From contig OW203983.1 in assembly GCA_934047225.1 (NCBI GenBank), positions 42,776,310-42,840,309 on the forward strand: 64,000 nucleotides of DNA. The letters are read 5' to 3'. The position numbers and the translations under genes are program-made. Under the pieces are notes generated by a model. It ran no database searches, had not been told where the DNA came from, and saw only the letters and a program-made list of their open reading frames with translations. How positions within the stretch are numbered: the stretch's first letter is position 1; each line of letters starts with the position of its first letter. Below are positions 12,640 to 22,309 of this stretch, one piece after another. Source of the stretch: Ypsolopha sequella (taxonomy: Eukaryota; Arthropoda; Insecta; Lepidoptera; Ypsolophidae).

Positions 12640-12990
12640 AAAAGGTGGTAGAGCTGATGCCGGGCTCGACTGAGGAGGTACCACCATCTTACTTGGAGAC
12701 CCCCTCGAAGTAATTCGGGGGATAGTAAGAGGACAGCTCACAGGCAAAAAACCAGAAAGCCCACCATGCCTGGATGGTGGTATATCCATCCCTAATAGCC
12801 GGGCCTTATATGAAACAGACTGGTGACGGGCAGTGGCGTCACTGGTGCGAGGGTTCCGGTACCGCGCTCACCAACCCGCCTGCCCAGCGTGTGTGAGTAT
12901 GGGCAATTCTTCCAGGATGACCGCTGGGAGTGGCAAAGTCCTGGAAAGGCTTATGTCCAGCAGTGGACGAACTAGGCTGATGGATGGATG
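12640..12990 (+). mobile_element. Lepidopteran SINE-like element, copy 1
   Basis: Starts 'GGTGGTAGAGCTGATGCCGG' and ends 'CTTATGTCCAGCAGTGGACG ... GGCTGATGGATGGATGG'. The 3' block and the GATG-type tail are shared with lepidopteran LINE/SINE tails. A second copy lies at 27572-27957. Open frames on both strands are incidental. Confidence 0.85.
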
Positions 12991-12994
12991 GACT

Positions 12995-14238
12995 AAATTG
13001 TATATTTTTAGAATTAACATAAGTATCAAAATCATCGAGAGAAAAAATCGGAAAAATCACTAATCACGGAAAACGTCATTTGGCGTTGGAACTAGTATGA
13101 TCAATCTACTGATCTAACTACGAAATAAAATATTTTTTAAAGAGTTAAGAAATGAAAGTAGGCTTTCCATATTTTTCTTATTTTGATTTCCTTTCGTTAT
13201 TTTAAAATCTGATGCTTTGCATCCTGAACATGATGCCAGTTTTTTCGTTCCGTATTTAGTCTGGCTTTTTAGAATACCAGTTTAAAAAGCATACGCGATT
13301 TATGTACATACGCTCACAAATCAATTTGGACAATGCAAATATTTTTGTATGGTTTGTGTTTGCTTATAACTAGTTTTAAGTAATGTCTAATAAAAGTATC
13401 CATGATTGCACCAACTACCAGCGTCAATCTTAAATTCTCTTATCTCTTCAGCATTTTTTCGTCTACGGTTGTCTAGAAGAAATTACTGTAAGCAAATAGC
13501 ACCCTGACACAGTGATTGCCGCAATATCAACAGCCGTTGAAAATTTCTATAATAATAAGGCTTTGAATTGAAGGTCAGGTGGATGAATGACAATTTCCAA
13601 GTAATAACCTACAATCAACATCCTAGTACAAAGCGATTGCTTCAATTTCGAGTAGTATGTTGTCATTTTCTGAGGAGTTATATGACCTATCTCTGAAGAC
13701 CTTCATTAAAAAAATCATGGCCAATCTCAAAACAGAACTTAGCTTAAAGCACACTCTTCCAAACAAAAAATAAATCATTCCGATCGGTTCATTGATGATG
13801 GAGTTATTGAAGTAAAAAAAGAGACGGTTAAAAAAATTTAATACCTAAGAAACAACAATAATATTTTATGACAAAATTCAGAAAATATGTTAAAGCAAAT
13901 TAGCCACCGGTTTAAATGACGTCTTACCGTTACGTACTTCCGTTCCGTTACAAGATAATTTTCGTAAAATCAACATGTGAAGTTCCTTTAAAATATTTAG
14001 ACAAAAAATAATGTAAAATAAACATTTCAAATTTGTGTCTAAATCAACTTCAAATGATCTCTTTTTTAAAGGTAAAAAAAAGGACCCATAAAAAATACTT
14101 GCACTCTTTGTATTTAGGTAGACTTTATTTTTAAGGTTAAAGAAGGGCATTACAACATTTCTTCTCGAATAGAAGTGCATGGGAAAATCTGTTTCCTTCA
14201 GGGCTTCGCGTGCTTTTTACTGAATTAGTGACTTAAAG
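12995..14238. other. No recognisable feature
   Basis: About 1.2 kb. The minus-strand frame at 13890-14180 (96 codons) is AT-driven and shows no motif I recognise. Confidence 0.4.
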
Positions 14239-14239
14239 T

Positions 14240-14460
14240 GATGTCTGCAACTGCCCCAGCGCTTCGGGAAGTGCAGCCTCTTCACGTTTGCGTAATAAAA
14301 CACATGCACCCGTGCGAGCTTTAGTGGCTGAGGCTGGTCGCTGAAGGCAAGAAGTGAGTGCTTTGTTACAGTGGGTGAGGGCTACCCTCCCTCCGCGCCT
14401 CCGGCTTTTTATATACACTCTAGTTGTAGTAACCACAAGACTGTATGGAGTCGGGGTGCA
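14240..14460 (-). repeat. TATA-containing repeat with shared short frame, copy 1
   Basis: The reverse complement matches 56645-56890. It begins 'GCACCCCGACTCCATACAGT', contains 'TATATAAAAAGCCGGAGGCG', and ends in a G+C-rich stretch read as 'RTGACVLLRKREEAALPE', against 'RACILLCKGKGVALPAPP' in the other copy. The TATA-like box followed by a similar frame suggests the 5' end of some element. I do not recognise the protein. Confidence 0.65.
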
Positions 14461-14514
14461 CTGATTCGGTTTTGGAACAGATTTGACCTAAGATTTAACC
14501 TATTTTAACTAAGA

Positions 14515-14714
14515 GAAAAACGGAAAAACAACGTTCGCTTTGTCAGCCGTTTTCAATAGCAAACTATGTCAAATAAAAATATAATGATAAAAATATAAAA
14601 AAATATATCTATCCCATCCTTATACTTTAAAAAGGACTGGATACATATATTTTTTATTTGACATAGTTTGTTATTGAAAACAGCTGACAAAGCAAAAGTT
14701 GTTTTTCCCCGTTT
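14515..14714. mobile_element. Fold-back MITE-like element
   Basis: Arms of about 65 bp. The left arm reads 'AACGGAAAAACAACGTTCGC ... AACTATGTCAAATAAAAAT'. The right arm is its reverse complement ending 'GTTGTTTTTCCCCGTTT'. The spacer of about 60 bp is AT-rich and non-coding. Confidence 0.85.
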
Positions 14715-14918
14715 ACTATAACTTAAAGTTATCTGCTTTCATAATTAGTGCTACAATTACAATACCCAAAATGGTTTTCTTAGATGGAAATAAATAGTCA
14801 ATAAAAAGCATTTAAAGTCAACTGGCTTACAATATAAATGCCAAGTCATTATTTTTAGTAGCCTACCTATAATAAGCCGTTTTTTACCACTATCTCTTGA
14901 GTTTTTCTAAACCCAAAA

Positions 14919-15640
14919 ATGCGCAAATCACTTCCCAGATTGCCTTTATGTACCGTTCAAAGGTTTGTCTGGAGAAGAACGCGTTTTATCGCAAGCAACC
15001 TCCGCATCAATTGCCTGGGTGACTTCGTTCAGCGGCTAATGGCTGGTATATTTTATCGTACGGAGTACAACCCGTTCCCGCTCACCCGAGATTTAGCACT
15101 ACACCACGCGCGCCCGCCCGCCCGCCGCCACCTGCTACGTGACCTTGTCGCATATCCTGCGGCGCAGCACCAGTGAAACCGAGAACTTTACTCAGGCTAC
15201 CGAGTGACTCATGAGCAGCGGTAGAAATCTCAATCAAGGGGCTACAGCCTCGATACCGAGAGCCCACACCCCACCAGAGGAGTGTGAGAAGATCTACCTT
15301 CCTCCCGTTAGAGCACTCATCATCAACTTCTTAAGCCGAGGTCTCCCTGCTGAGGGCCCTTAGGTGAGTGTTGATTAAAATTGTTAATCGTTCATAAACG
15401 CACACCGGGTTGAGTTTCGTAAACGGTTTGCAACACTAACCCGTTCCAAGATCAACTCGCGTCTGAACACCGACCGTTCAAAACAGTGTCGCTACACTGG
15501 TGTCGACTTTTTCAACATAAACTCTGGATGCAAAAATGACAATTGATATTTGGAGTGTCGCTACACGACGAAACCCCCTCAAAAGCTCAACGATACAACC
15601 CGAGTGTTCCAACGCAATTCTGAGCAATCGTCAAGCAACA
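14919..15640 (+). repeat. GC-richer block upstream of a Penelope-like terminus
   Basis: Noticeably more GC-rich than its surroundings, with a CCCGCC run near 15110. The open frame at 14919-15176 (85 codons) has no recognised domain. The stretch 15265-15400 ('GAGCCCACACCCCACCAGAG') resembles repeat sequence I associate with lepidopteran genomes but cannot name. It may be the body of the element whose end lies at 15640-15830. Confidence 0.4.
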
Positions 15641-15830
15641 TTTCCTGAGGATGCATCGTTGAGAGCCAAAACACGTGTCGATAAATTTTCTTGCTTGTTA
15701 TTTAAGATTGCTATATATTTAGTATACTCGTAGGTACTGCTTGCATGTACATATTTTATGCGGGAGGGCGGGTGCTGCTTGAGTCTGCATTTTTAATAGC
15801 ATGGCAAGAGTGTTAAGCGGAATATTAGGC
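15640..15830 (+). mobile_element. Penelope-like terminus with decayed hammerhead-like motif
   Basis: At 15645-15651 the sequence is CTGAGGA, the hammerhead core consensus CUGANGA. After a degraded helix II comes 'CAAAACACGTGTC' (15667-15679), which corresponds to GAAAC-ACGU-GUC. Small type I hammerheads of this form are known in Penelope-like elements. The segment through 'GCGGGAGGGCGGGTGCTGC' to 'GTGTTAAGCGGAATATT' has an inverted copy at 24985-25160, showing it is mobile. The ribozyme is presumably inactive because helix II is broken and GAAA is changed. Confidence 0.55.
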
Positions 15831-16188
15831 ATAAGATAAATATGGTTACTAAAAATAACTTTTCTGAATTTATTGAAAAGGGAACTTTAACATAAATTTC
15901 ATGATTGTGTTGGTTAGTTTGTATTACGGCCTACTGAGTATAATATGCTATAAATATTGTATAATAATTATTCACTTCAAAAGACCTGTTCGCAATTTCC
16001 CACAATATGTTTCTACTAAGAGTTAATGGCGTCTATTTACAGGTACATATATTACTGCAACAAATCAATTCAGCTGCATAATTACTTCACCCACGCAGAT
16101 GTACAGACGAGGATGTATGCAAACAATCGTATATCATACAATCAAAGTGAAAGCACGTGGGCTGATGTACTTGCTGATAATTGCATAT
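15831..16188. other. No recognisable feature
   Basis: About 360 bp of AT-rich DNA. Confidence 0.45.
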
Positions 16189-16840
16189 TGTAGCATTCGC
16201 TACAGGTATTCAACCTTTTTCATATATTTTTAGTCTTTCTTTATCGTTGATTGCTTTACTGAATTTTCAAATTCGAAAATTTGGAATATTCTGTCACATT
16301 TTTTTTGTTATTTTTCTCATATCAAAGAGTATCGTGGTACAAGGAAGGCGAAATTTGCCACAATTATTTTCTTCCTTAATGTAAAGCTAGATAACGATTG
16401 CTCTTAACACTTTAAAGTTACGTTTTCTCTCGACTAGAAGTTATTAAAACTTCCGCGAAATTGTAGTTTCTGGGATCCTATAAACTAGTTTCAATATCCA
16501 AATTTAAATCCATAATATTGTGAACAAATGCGTCGTTAAAGCTGAAGGAAAACAAAATCCTAAAATAAGATGGACTAGGTATAATTTTTGTGTTGATTTT
16601 ATAAGTTCCTACGTACCCAATACTCTGTAAATATTATTATGTTTTATACCATATTTTTAATTCAGTTTTGTTATTTTTAGTTCATTCAAAAGACAAATTA
16701 TACAGTTTCTTTATCCTGATTTACCTCTTTTTTTGGCTGTCACCAGGCTTGCCTGGTGGCAGTCCAAATTTAGGCCGAATCGACCAAATTACACTCGTGA
16801 TTATAAAATAGCTAAACTAATTTTAAAAAGCAATGCTACA
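16189..16840 (+). mobile_element. LTR of a retrotransposon (652 bp)
   Basis: Starts 'TGTAGCATTCGCTACAG' and ends 'AAAGCAATGCTACA', giving TG...CA termini with an 8-9 bp terminal inverted repeat. It is followed three bases later by a primer-binding site. A second, inverted copy lies at 18580-19702 and a terminal fragment at 48030-48112. The open frame at 16181-16384 lies inside the LTR and is not a gene. No downstream partner in the same orientation is present, so this is a truncated element. Confidence 0.9.
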
Positions 16841-16843
16841 AAA

Positions 16844-16861
16844 TGGCGCCCGAACAGGGAC
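16844..16861 (+). promoter_or_regulatory. Primer-binding site, tRNA-Lys type
   Basis: The 18 bases TGGCGCCCGAACAGGGAC lie three bases after the LTR end. They are complementary to the 3' end of a tRNA-Lys, the primer used by many Ty3/gypsy-type elements. All 18 positions match the classic form. This fixes the LTR orientation as plus and identifies the repeat as a reverse-transcribing LTR element. Confidence 0.9.
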
Positions 16862-16985
16862 ATCTCATTGTTCGATGATACCAAAAGTTCAAAACGTACT
16901 TGAAACTGGCACGTTTTCAGAAGATGGATATGTGTCCCTCCCTTTGAAATATTATTCTGCTTATAGAATAAATAAATAGCTACAC
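16862..16985 (+). mobile_element. Leader remnant of the LTR element
   Basis: The sequence after the primer-binding site, including 'CTTGAAACTGGCACGTTTTC' and 'GTGTCCCTCCCTTTGAA', reappears inverted at 17735-17850. No gag or pol frame is preserved. The element body is lost or replaced by the non-LTR insertion at 17209-17750. Confidence 0.6.
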
Positions 16986-17208
16986 TAAGGAAATTTAAAA
17001 AATAAATTTGTTGTTGAAAATATCGCAACGATCAGCGATTAATTATTTATTTTTATATACCGAATCAGAATGATATATCAATAGATCAGATGATTTATCC
17101 GGTATATCAATAGATCATATAGTTTATCCGGTATAAGAATTCCTTAGCGATGATAGTTTCATCTTTAATTTTATTTTTAAAATTGCGTAAGCATAGCAGT
17201 AATATTAT

Positions 17209-17620
17209 CACTGATGACCACTGATGTCGAAAGGGAACGTAGAGCACTAGCAGCGAGGGCAAACATGTTGGCCCGCAGGTTTGCTCGTTATACAGTTCAA
17301 GTAAAAATAACTCTATTTAAAGCTTACTGCACATCAATATATACGAGCAGCTTGTGGACTAACTATACCCAAAACGCTCCATGAACGCTCTACGAGTTCA
17401 ATATAATAATGCTTTTAGGATGCTGTTGGGGCTACCTCGTTCATACAGTGCAGCTGGCATATTTGGAGAAGCACGCACAGATGATTTTTGTGTGGGGTCC
17501 GTCCCAAAAACTGCGCTTCTCTGATCTCTAGGGTTCGTGGTAGTAGCAACAGCATTCTAAGAGTGATAGGAGATAGATGGGATGCACCAATTGTAAAATA
17601 CTGGAGTAAGTTATTATTTT
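17209..17620 (+). pseudogene. CR1/Jockey-type non-LTR retrotransposon, C-terminal RT region
   Basis: Frame pieces read 'DVERERRALAARANMLARRF', 'ALRVQYNNAFRMLLGLPRSY', 'SAAGIFGEARTDDF' and 'RVRGSSNSILRVIGDRWDAP'. This order is typical of the region after the reverse-transcriptase catalytic core in lepidopteran non-LTR polyproteins. At least two frameshifts separate the pieces (near 17380 and 17510). The palm motifs and endonuclease domain are missing, so it is a 5'-truncated dead copy inserted in LTR-element debris. Confidence 0.85.
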
Positions 17621-17750
17621 ATTCTTAATATAAGTTTTTGATTTGATTTTTAATGTAAAATGTTCAATGTATTTTTGAAAATGTATGTGTTGTGTAACTA
17701 TGGTCTATAAATGAATGAATTAAACGATTTTATTATTATTATTATACAGC
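17621..17750 (+). mobile_element. 3' UTR and ATT-rich tail of the non-LTR element
   Basis: AT-rich sequence ending in a TTATTATTATTATTA run, directly after the last coding remnant. This is consistent with the 3' end and simple-repeat tail of the retrotransposon at 17209-17620. Confidence 0.6.
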
Positions 17751-17850
17751 TATAAGTAGAATAATAGTTCAAAGGGAGAGACACATACCCGTCTTCTGAA
17801 AACTTGCCAGTTTCAAGAACGTTTCAAAGATATTCGTACATTTACACTCG
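17735..17850 (-). repeat. Inverted copy of the LTR-element leader
   Basis: The reverse complement matches 16886-16975 ('CTTGAAACTGGCAAGTTTTC', 'GTGTCTCTCCCTTTGAA'). Two leader segments therefore face each other across the non-LTR fragment. Confidence 0.75.
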
Positions 17851-18375
17851 GTATGACACCTAAAATGAATGAGCTATTATATTTTGTGTCAATTTCCATG
17901 AATAGCTTACGTACAGCAATTTATTGATAGCGATAATTTGAGAAATCGATCACGCATTAATTATAGCAATGTGAACGTAACAGAAGGTAACCTTGAGGCT
18001 CGGATGCGTTTAATTTTTCCAATAAACGAACAACGAATGACGATGTCGTATATTTCTGTAACAGTGTATTATGTGATAGATAACACTGTCTCCTTCAATT
18101 CTCTGCTTCAAATTAAAATGTAATAGTACATTGTTCACCAAGGGAAGAAAGGGGAAGATTACCAACGAGGGTGTAGTTCGAGGCCCGAGGCGAAGCCAAG
18201 GGCCTCAATACACATGGGTTGGGAATCGCACTGTCTCCCGAGTGATACATAGTGCTTTATACTACACCTGGGAGGAAATAGTATAATTTTACTTTTAATC
18301 AAGATACAAAAAAGAAACCGACTGACTCGCGTGCGATTGTCACTTTTTATTTCCTTCTTATTTTTTATTAAGTAC
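17851..18375. other. Unassigned; one short open frame
   Basis: The frame at 17938-18123 (61 codons, 'ARMRLIFPINEQRMTMSYIS') looks less AT-biased than most. It could be a relic of the LTR element body, but I recognise no family. The rest is featureless. Confidence 0.3.
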
Positions 18376-18379
18376 AGGA

Positions 18380-18460
18380 AAAGCAAGTGGCCAGTATGAT
18401 TTATCGAGTTTTATGTACGAGTTCGCAAAATAATACTGGCCACTTGGCCACTTGCTCATT
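18380..18460. repeat. Short inverted repeat (hairpin)
   Basis: 'AGCAAGTGGCCAGTAT' at 18382 and 'ATACTGGCCACTTGG' plus 'CCACTTGCT' at 18434-18457 form a hairpin of roughly 16 bp with a duplicated 'GGCCACTT'. Confidence 0.7.
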
Positions 18461-18484
18461 CTTTATGTTATTAAAAAAAAAACA

Positions 18485-18575
18485 GCACGTTAACAATGGA
18501 TTTGCATATACTTTTTCTGCCCGCTCAAGCACGTTAACAATGAATTTTCATACACTTTTTCCACCCGCATATTTG
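18485..18575 (+). repeat. 45 bp tandem duplication
   Basis: 'AGCACGTTAACAATG' followed by 'ATACTTTTTC.GCCCGC' occurs twice in direct succession (18485 and 18529). It abuts the inverted solo LTR. Confidence 0.8.
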
Positions 18576-18579
18576 TAGG

Positions 18580-19702
18580 TGTAGCATTACTTTTTAAAAT
18601 TAGTTTAGCTATTTTATAATCACGAGTGTAATTTGGTCGATTCGGCCTAAATTTGGACTGCCACACCAGGCAAGCCTGGTGACAGCCAAAAAAGAGGTAA
18701 ATCAGGATAAAGAAACTGTAAAATTTGTCTTTTGAATGAACTAAAAATAACAAAACTGAAGTAAAAAAAAATGGTATAAAACACAACAATATCAGCAGAG
18801 TATTGGGTACGTAGGAACTTATAAAATCAACACAAAAATTATGCCTAGTTCATCTTATTTTAGGATTTTGTTTTCCATCAGCTTTAACGACGCAATTTGT
18901 CCACAATATTATGGATTTAAATTTGGATATTGAAACTAGTTTATAGGATCCCAGAAACTAAGATTTCGCGGAAGTTTTAATAACTTCTAGTCGAGAGAAA
19001 ACGTAACTTTAAGGTGTTAAGAGCAATCGTTATCTAGCTTTACACTAAGGAAGAAAATAATTGATGCTGGATATCCAGACTACTGGATGCTAGGCTACAG
19101 ATACAAAAACCTGATAAGGGTGTCTTCGTGACTTAGGTGTTTGCAGTCTTCCTGGGAGTAGTCAATCAAGCCAAGATTGTCTGGCGCCAACTTCAGGAAG
19201 CTTACCCCACTAGTATGTGCAGGAAGCTTACCCCATCAATATGTGCAACCAAATAAGATGGTGGGAGAAATTGAAGAAAAATTTGGAAGACCCTTAAATA
19301 ACCTGAAGGGTCGCTGTAAAGAAATAAAACAAAGCGTCAAGACATGCCTATGAAATCTGGGAAAGGAAATTAACGTATTGGAAACAGGACAAAAGGGATT
19401 TTCAGAGAATGAAACCAAAATTACACAAAAATTACCAGGAAATGAAGAAAAAACTGGCTTTCACAATCACTAGAGCAAATGTGCTCTGTTTCGTGTACAA
19501 TATCGTGTATATTTGATATTTTAAATTTACTGTGGCAAATTTTCTTTTCCTTGTACCACGATACTCTTTGATATGAGAAAAATAACAAAAAATGTGACAA
19601 GATATTCCAAATTTTCGAATTTGAAAATTCAGTAAAGCAATCAACGATAAAGAAAGACTAAAAATATATGAAAAAGGTTGAATACCTGTAGCGAATGCTA
19701 CA
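18580..19702 (-). mobile_element. Solo LTR, inverted, with TAGG target duplication
   Basis: Reverse complement of the LTR at 16189-16840 with the same TG...CA ends. It is flanked exactly by the 4-base repeat TAGG (18576-18579 and 19703-19706), the size expected for gypsy-type integration. No primer-binding site or body follows, so it is a solo LTR left by recombination. It is longer than its partner because of an insertion at about 19062-19530. The open frame at 19432-19950 on the minus strand is partly LTR. Confidence 0.9.
19062..19530. mobile_element. Insertion inside the solo LTR, about 470 bp
   Basis: Relative to the LTR at 16189-16840, about 470 bp interrupts the block between 'GCCACA' and 'ATTATTTTCTTCC'. 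It contains a short direct repeat, 'AGGAAGCTTACCCCA', at 19195 and 19221. I see no inverted ends, target duplication or recognisable protein. Confidence 0.7.
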
Positions 19703-19894
19703 TAGGACAGTAATGACGTATTTTCTGCATCGTTTTCAAAAAAGTAAGAAGGTACTTTCCGAGCAGGTGTAGTACGAGTATAAACTATATTATCTACTGT
19801 TTTATTGGAGTAAACTAAAAAACTAAATAAATAAGAAAAAAATATAAAAATTAAATAAAATTGAAATAAACTAGAGTAAATATGAAACCTTGGC

Positions 19895-20640
19895 GAGGTT
19901 GTCACTGCCACATGGCAGGATGACCAAGACACCAGCCACGTTGCCTCCACTGTATGGCCGAGCTAATTCGTTGGCCAAAATAAGCTCCAGTTCTTGGCTC
20001 ACCTGACACGTTAACCAAGCGCGACAAAATTTGTTGGAATAATCGTGGGGCTCCTGGACCCCATGGCCCAAAAGTTTCCACGCCAAACGGCACAAACATA
20101 CAGCCTTCACTGAGCGCTGTAAACTTGCCCCAGTTTTTGTGCTCAGCCGTTACCACCGCTGCACCAACCATGACGGTGGCGGTCAACTGTACATAGGACA
20201 CAGCCAGGGTGTCAACACAGGTCGCATCCCACACCAGGGAACGATTGTTCTGCCACGGATATAATGTCATCTCGTTGGGCCTCTGGCCATCATCACGCGC
20301 AAGTCCTTTCGGTTCTGAAATAGCTGGCACTTTGTCGGTAGAAAAAGCCCTCCGTATGACGTCATTTATACTAGCGTAGCAGAAGATAGGGCTGGCACTG
20401 CGCTGACACGACAGCCCATAGTGTGCGAGTTGGTCATTGGTCATGCCACACTGGCAGCGATGGGCTTTGTGTGGAATCACCTAACCTAATCTAACCTCAA
20501 CGCAACAGAGAGTCAAAAAGTTGTTCTGTCAAGAAGCGTGCCCAAGAATGCTGAGGATGTAGCGTGCAGCCAGTAGCCAGACTTCCGCTCGCCGGAGGCA
20601 AGGAGACTAGCACGGTCTGCAAGATTGGAAGTAGAATCCA
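19895..20640 (-). pseudogene. C-terminal region of an invertebrate RT-bearing retroelement, copy A
   Basis: Read on the minus strand, the longest frame (20480 to 19902, 192 codons) carries 'HRCQCGMTNDQLAHYGLSCQ', 'INDVIRRAF', 'EPKGLARDDGQRPNEMTLYP', 'RSLVWDATCVDTLAVSY', 'FVPFGVETFGPWG' and 'AYFGQRISSAIQW'. I recognise this order as the C-terminal region of reverse-transcriptase-bearing elements common in invertebrate genomes. The cysteine/histidine cluster near residue 10 and the conserved 'LVWDAT.VDT' are hallmarks. Upstream, 20490-20640 adds degraded frame ('YWLHA'). The RT domain is absent. It is the best-preserved copy of this domain here. Confidence 0.8.
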
Positions 20641-20699
20641 ATAAGTGTTTTTGCATTTTTTCGCAGAGCGGCTCGTCCCATAATTTAGTTTACATACTT

Positions 20700-21015
20700 A
20701 TTGTTTATATACCTAATATATATTTAAAACTAACTAATCCTAAAATAAAATAAAAGAAAAAGCCCTAAACCTTATACTAAATAAAACATTATACCAAATA
20801 AAACATTATACTAAATAAAAAATATTCTCTAAACCGTTGCCGTCGGGTGCGGTGCCCAAGGGGCTGGCAGCATTATCCCGCTGGATTGCCAGACTGATCC
20901 TGTGGCCGAGGTATGCCCCATCCCTTGGGTCACCAGAGGCGCCGATCAAACGAGTCGAATGTTTTATATAAAGGAGAATGCTCACGAAGTATGGAGAGAA
21001 ACCCAAGCCCGGCAC
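20700..21015 (-). pseudogene. Same retroelement, extreme C-terminus and 3' tail, copy B
   Basis: The minus-strand frame 21015-20806 reads 'RLIGASGDPRDGAYLGHRIS' then 'LAIQRDNAASPLGTAPDGNG'. This corresponds to the last 35 or so residues of the family. It is followed downstream (20800-20700 on plus) by an AT-rich stretch with repeated 'ACTAAATAAAACATTATAC', probably the 3' UTR and tail. The copy is truncated just upstream, at the start of the inverted complex. Confidence 0.75.
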
Positions 21016-21835
21016 AAAAAAAATGTATCTCAGATTTTTAACAATAATGGATAATGAAATACTGTAAAGGGGGCATCATCAAAATCGATGGCTTAATGTA
21101 TGAAATTGCTATTTGTTTAGTGGCAGGGGTAATATTGAGGTATCTCATAAAATAATAAAAAAAACTTACAACTAGCGCATAAGATAACAAAAGGAAACGC
21201 TTTACATTGAAACGGATCGATGTCTGAATGTAAAAAGTTGCTATTTGTTTTTCAGTAGGGGTAACTTAAAGGTACCTAAAAATAGTTACAACTGGCATAC
21301 TTACTGCATACTAGTTCACAGTAGGTACTCTTTCACTTTAAAAAGTGAGGGAGATAGCAGATGTTTGCATTGCGACGCAATCCCAGCCATAGTGACTAGT
21401 TCTAATCTTCATCTAATAGTAATATCTCTCTCGCTCTTACTTAATTTTAAGGAACTTAACGCTTTACGTTGAAACTGATGGCTCAATGTGAAAAGTTGCT
21501 GTTTGTTTTACGGTTGGGGTAACTTTAAGGTACCTAAAATAGTTACAACTGGCATACTTACTGGATACTAGTTTTCGTGAGGTACTCTACCACTCTAAAG
21601 AATAATGGAGATACCAGATGTTTGCATTGTTTTTGTACAAAGTAGTGCCGTGCCGAACATTTCAGAACCGATTACCGTTGCGCCAACGCAATTCCAGCCA
21701 TAGTGACTAATTCTAATATATCTGTAGTAGTAAATCTCTTTCGCTGTTACTTATCTTTAAGGTACGTAAGTACCTAAAAATAGTAACAACTGGCATACTT
21801 CTAGTTTTTTGGTAGGTACTCTTCAACTTTAAGGA
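20998..21835 (+). repeat. Left arm of a 4.4 kb inverted complex
   Basis: Three partial tandem units of roughly 250-300 bp share 'TACAACTGGCATACTTACTG', 'GATAGCAGATGTTTGCATTG', 'CCAGCCATAGTGACTA' and 'CGCTCTTACTTAA'. The opposite-strand equivalents lie at 24490-25415 in reverse order. Even the outermost block 'CCCAAGCCCGGC ... ATGTATCTCAGATTTT' has its partner at 25375-25415. The arms enclose the Penelope-like element. Confidence 0.85.
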
Positions 21836-22022
21836 CACCAGAAAAAATAATGTAAGGTTTGAGTAATAAAAAGTTAAGGCCCTTAATACCGCCAAATGGG
21901 TACTTTCTAAAGCCTTCTCCTCTTTTATGGCCAAACCAAAAATATTGAAAAAATGTATTATGGATTATCAACTCTAGGACAACATATGCAACATTAATAT
22001 TATTAAAACTCGCGTGAGCTGA

Positions 22023-22308
22023 CATACTAAATTATTATTACATACGGCTTGAACACTCACGTGTGATTGTTGTTGACTATATGCCAACCGTTTCACCGAT
22101 ACAATTTCGGCATTATCAAGGCGAGTGTCGTTCTTAGGACGACGACGCGGCGTTCACCGTCGTTGTCAAACGGGCACTGGCAGCCGCCGATCGGCGAGCT
22201 GCACGCATTGCTCGTGCGCTGAGCGTTGGCTGCGTCGTCGATAGGGGTGGGATGGTGGATGCACTTGATTCCTTTGATTGTTCCAATTGTTTGTTATTAG
22301 GGGCGGTA
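22023..22308 (-). mobile_element. Penelope-like element, left inverted terminal repeat
   Basis: About 286 bp, near-identical as reverse complement to 23597-23882. Penelope-like elements are known to carry their LTR-like terminal repeats in direct or inverted orientation, and this is the inverted case. The minus-strand reading through it duplicates the last 55 or so residues of the endonuclease frame at the right end, because the stop codon lies inside the repeat. Confidence 0.92.
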
Positions 22309-22309
22309 A

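Noticed and set aside
17938..18123. Relic env or gag of the LTR element
   Set aside because: Position between the LTRs is suggestive, but I cannot match the residues to any family, so no function is assigned.
19432..19950. 172-codon minus-strand frame as a gene
   Set aside because: It crosses the end of the solo LTR and retroelement tail. The same residues appear at 16181-16384 inside the other LTR, and it has no domain.
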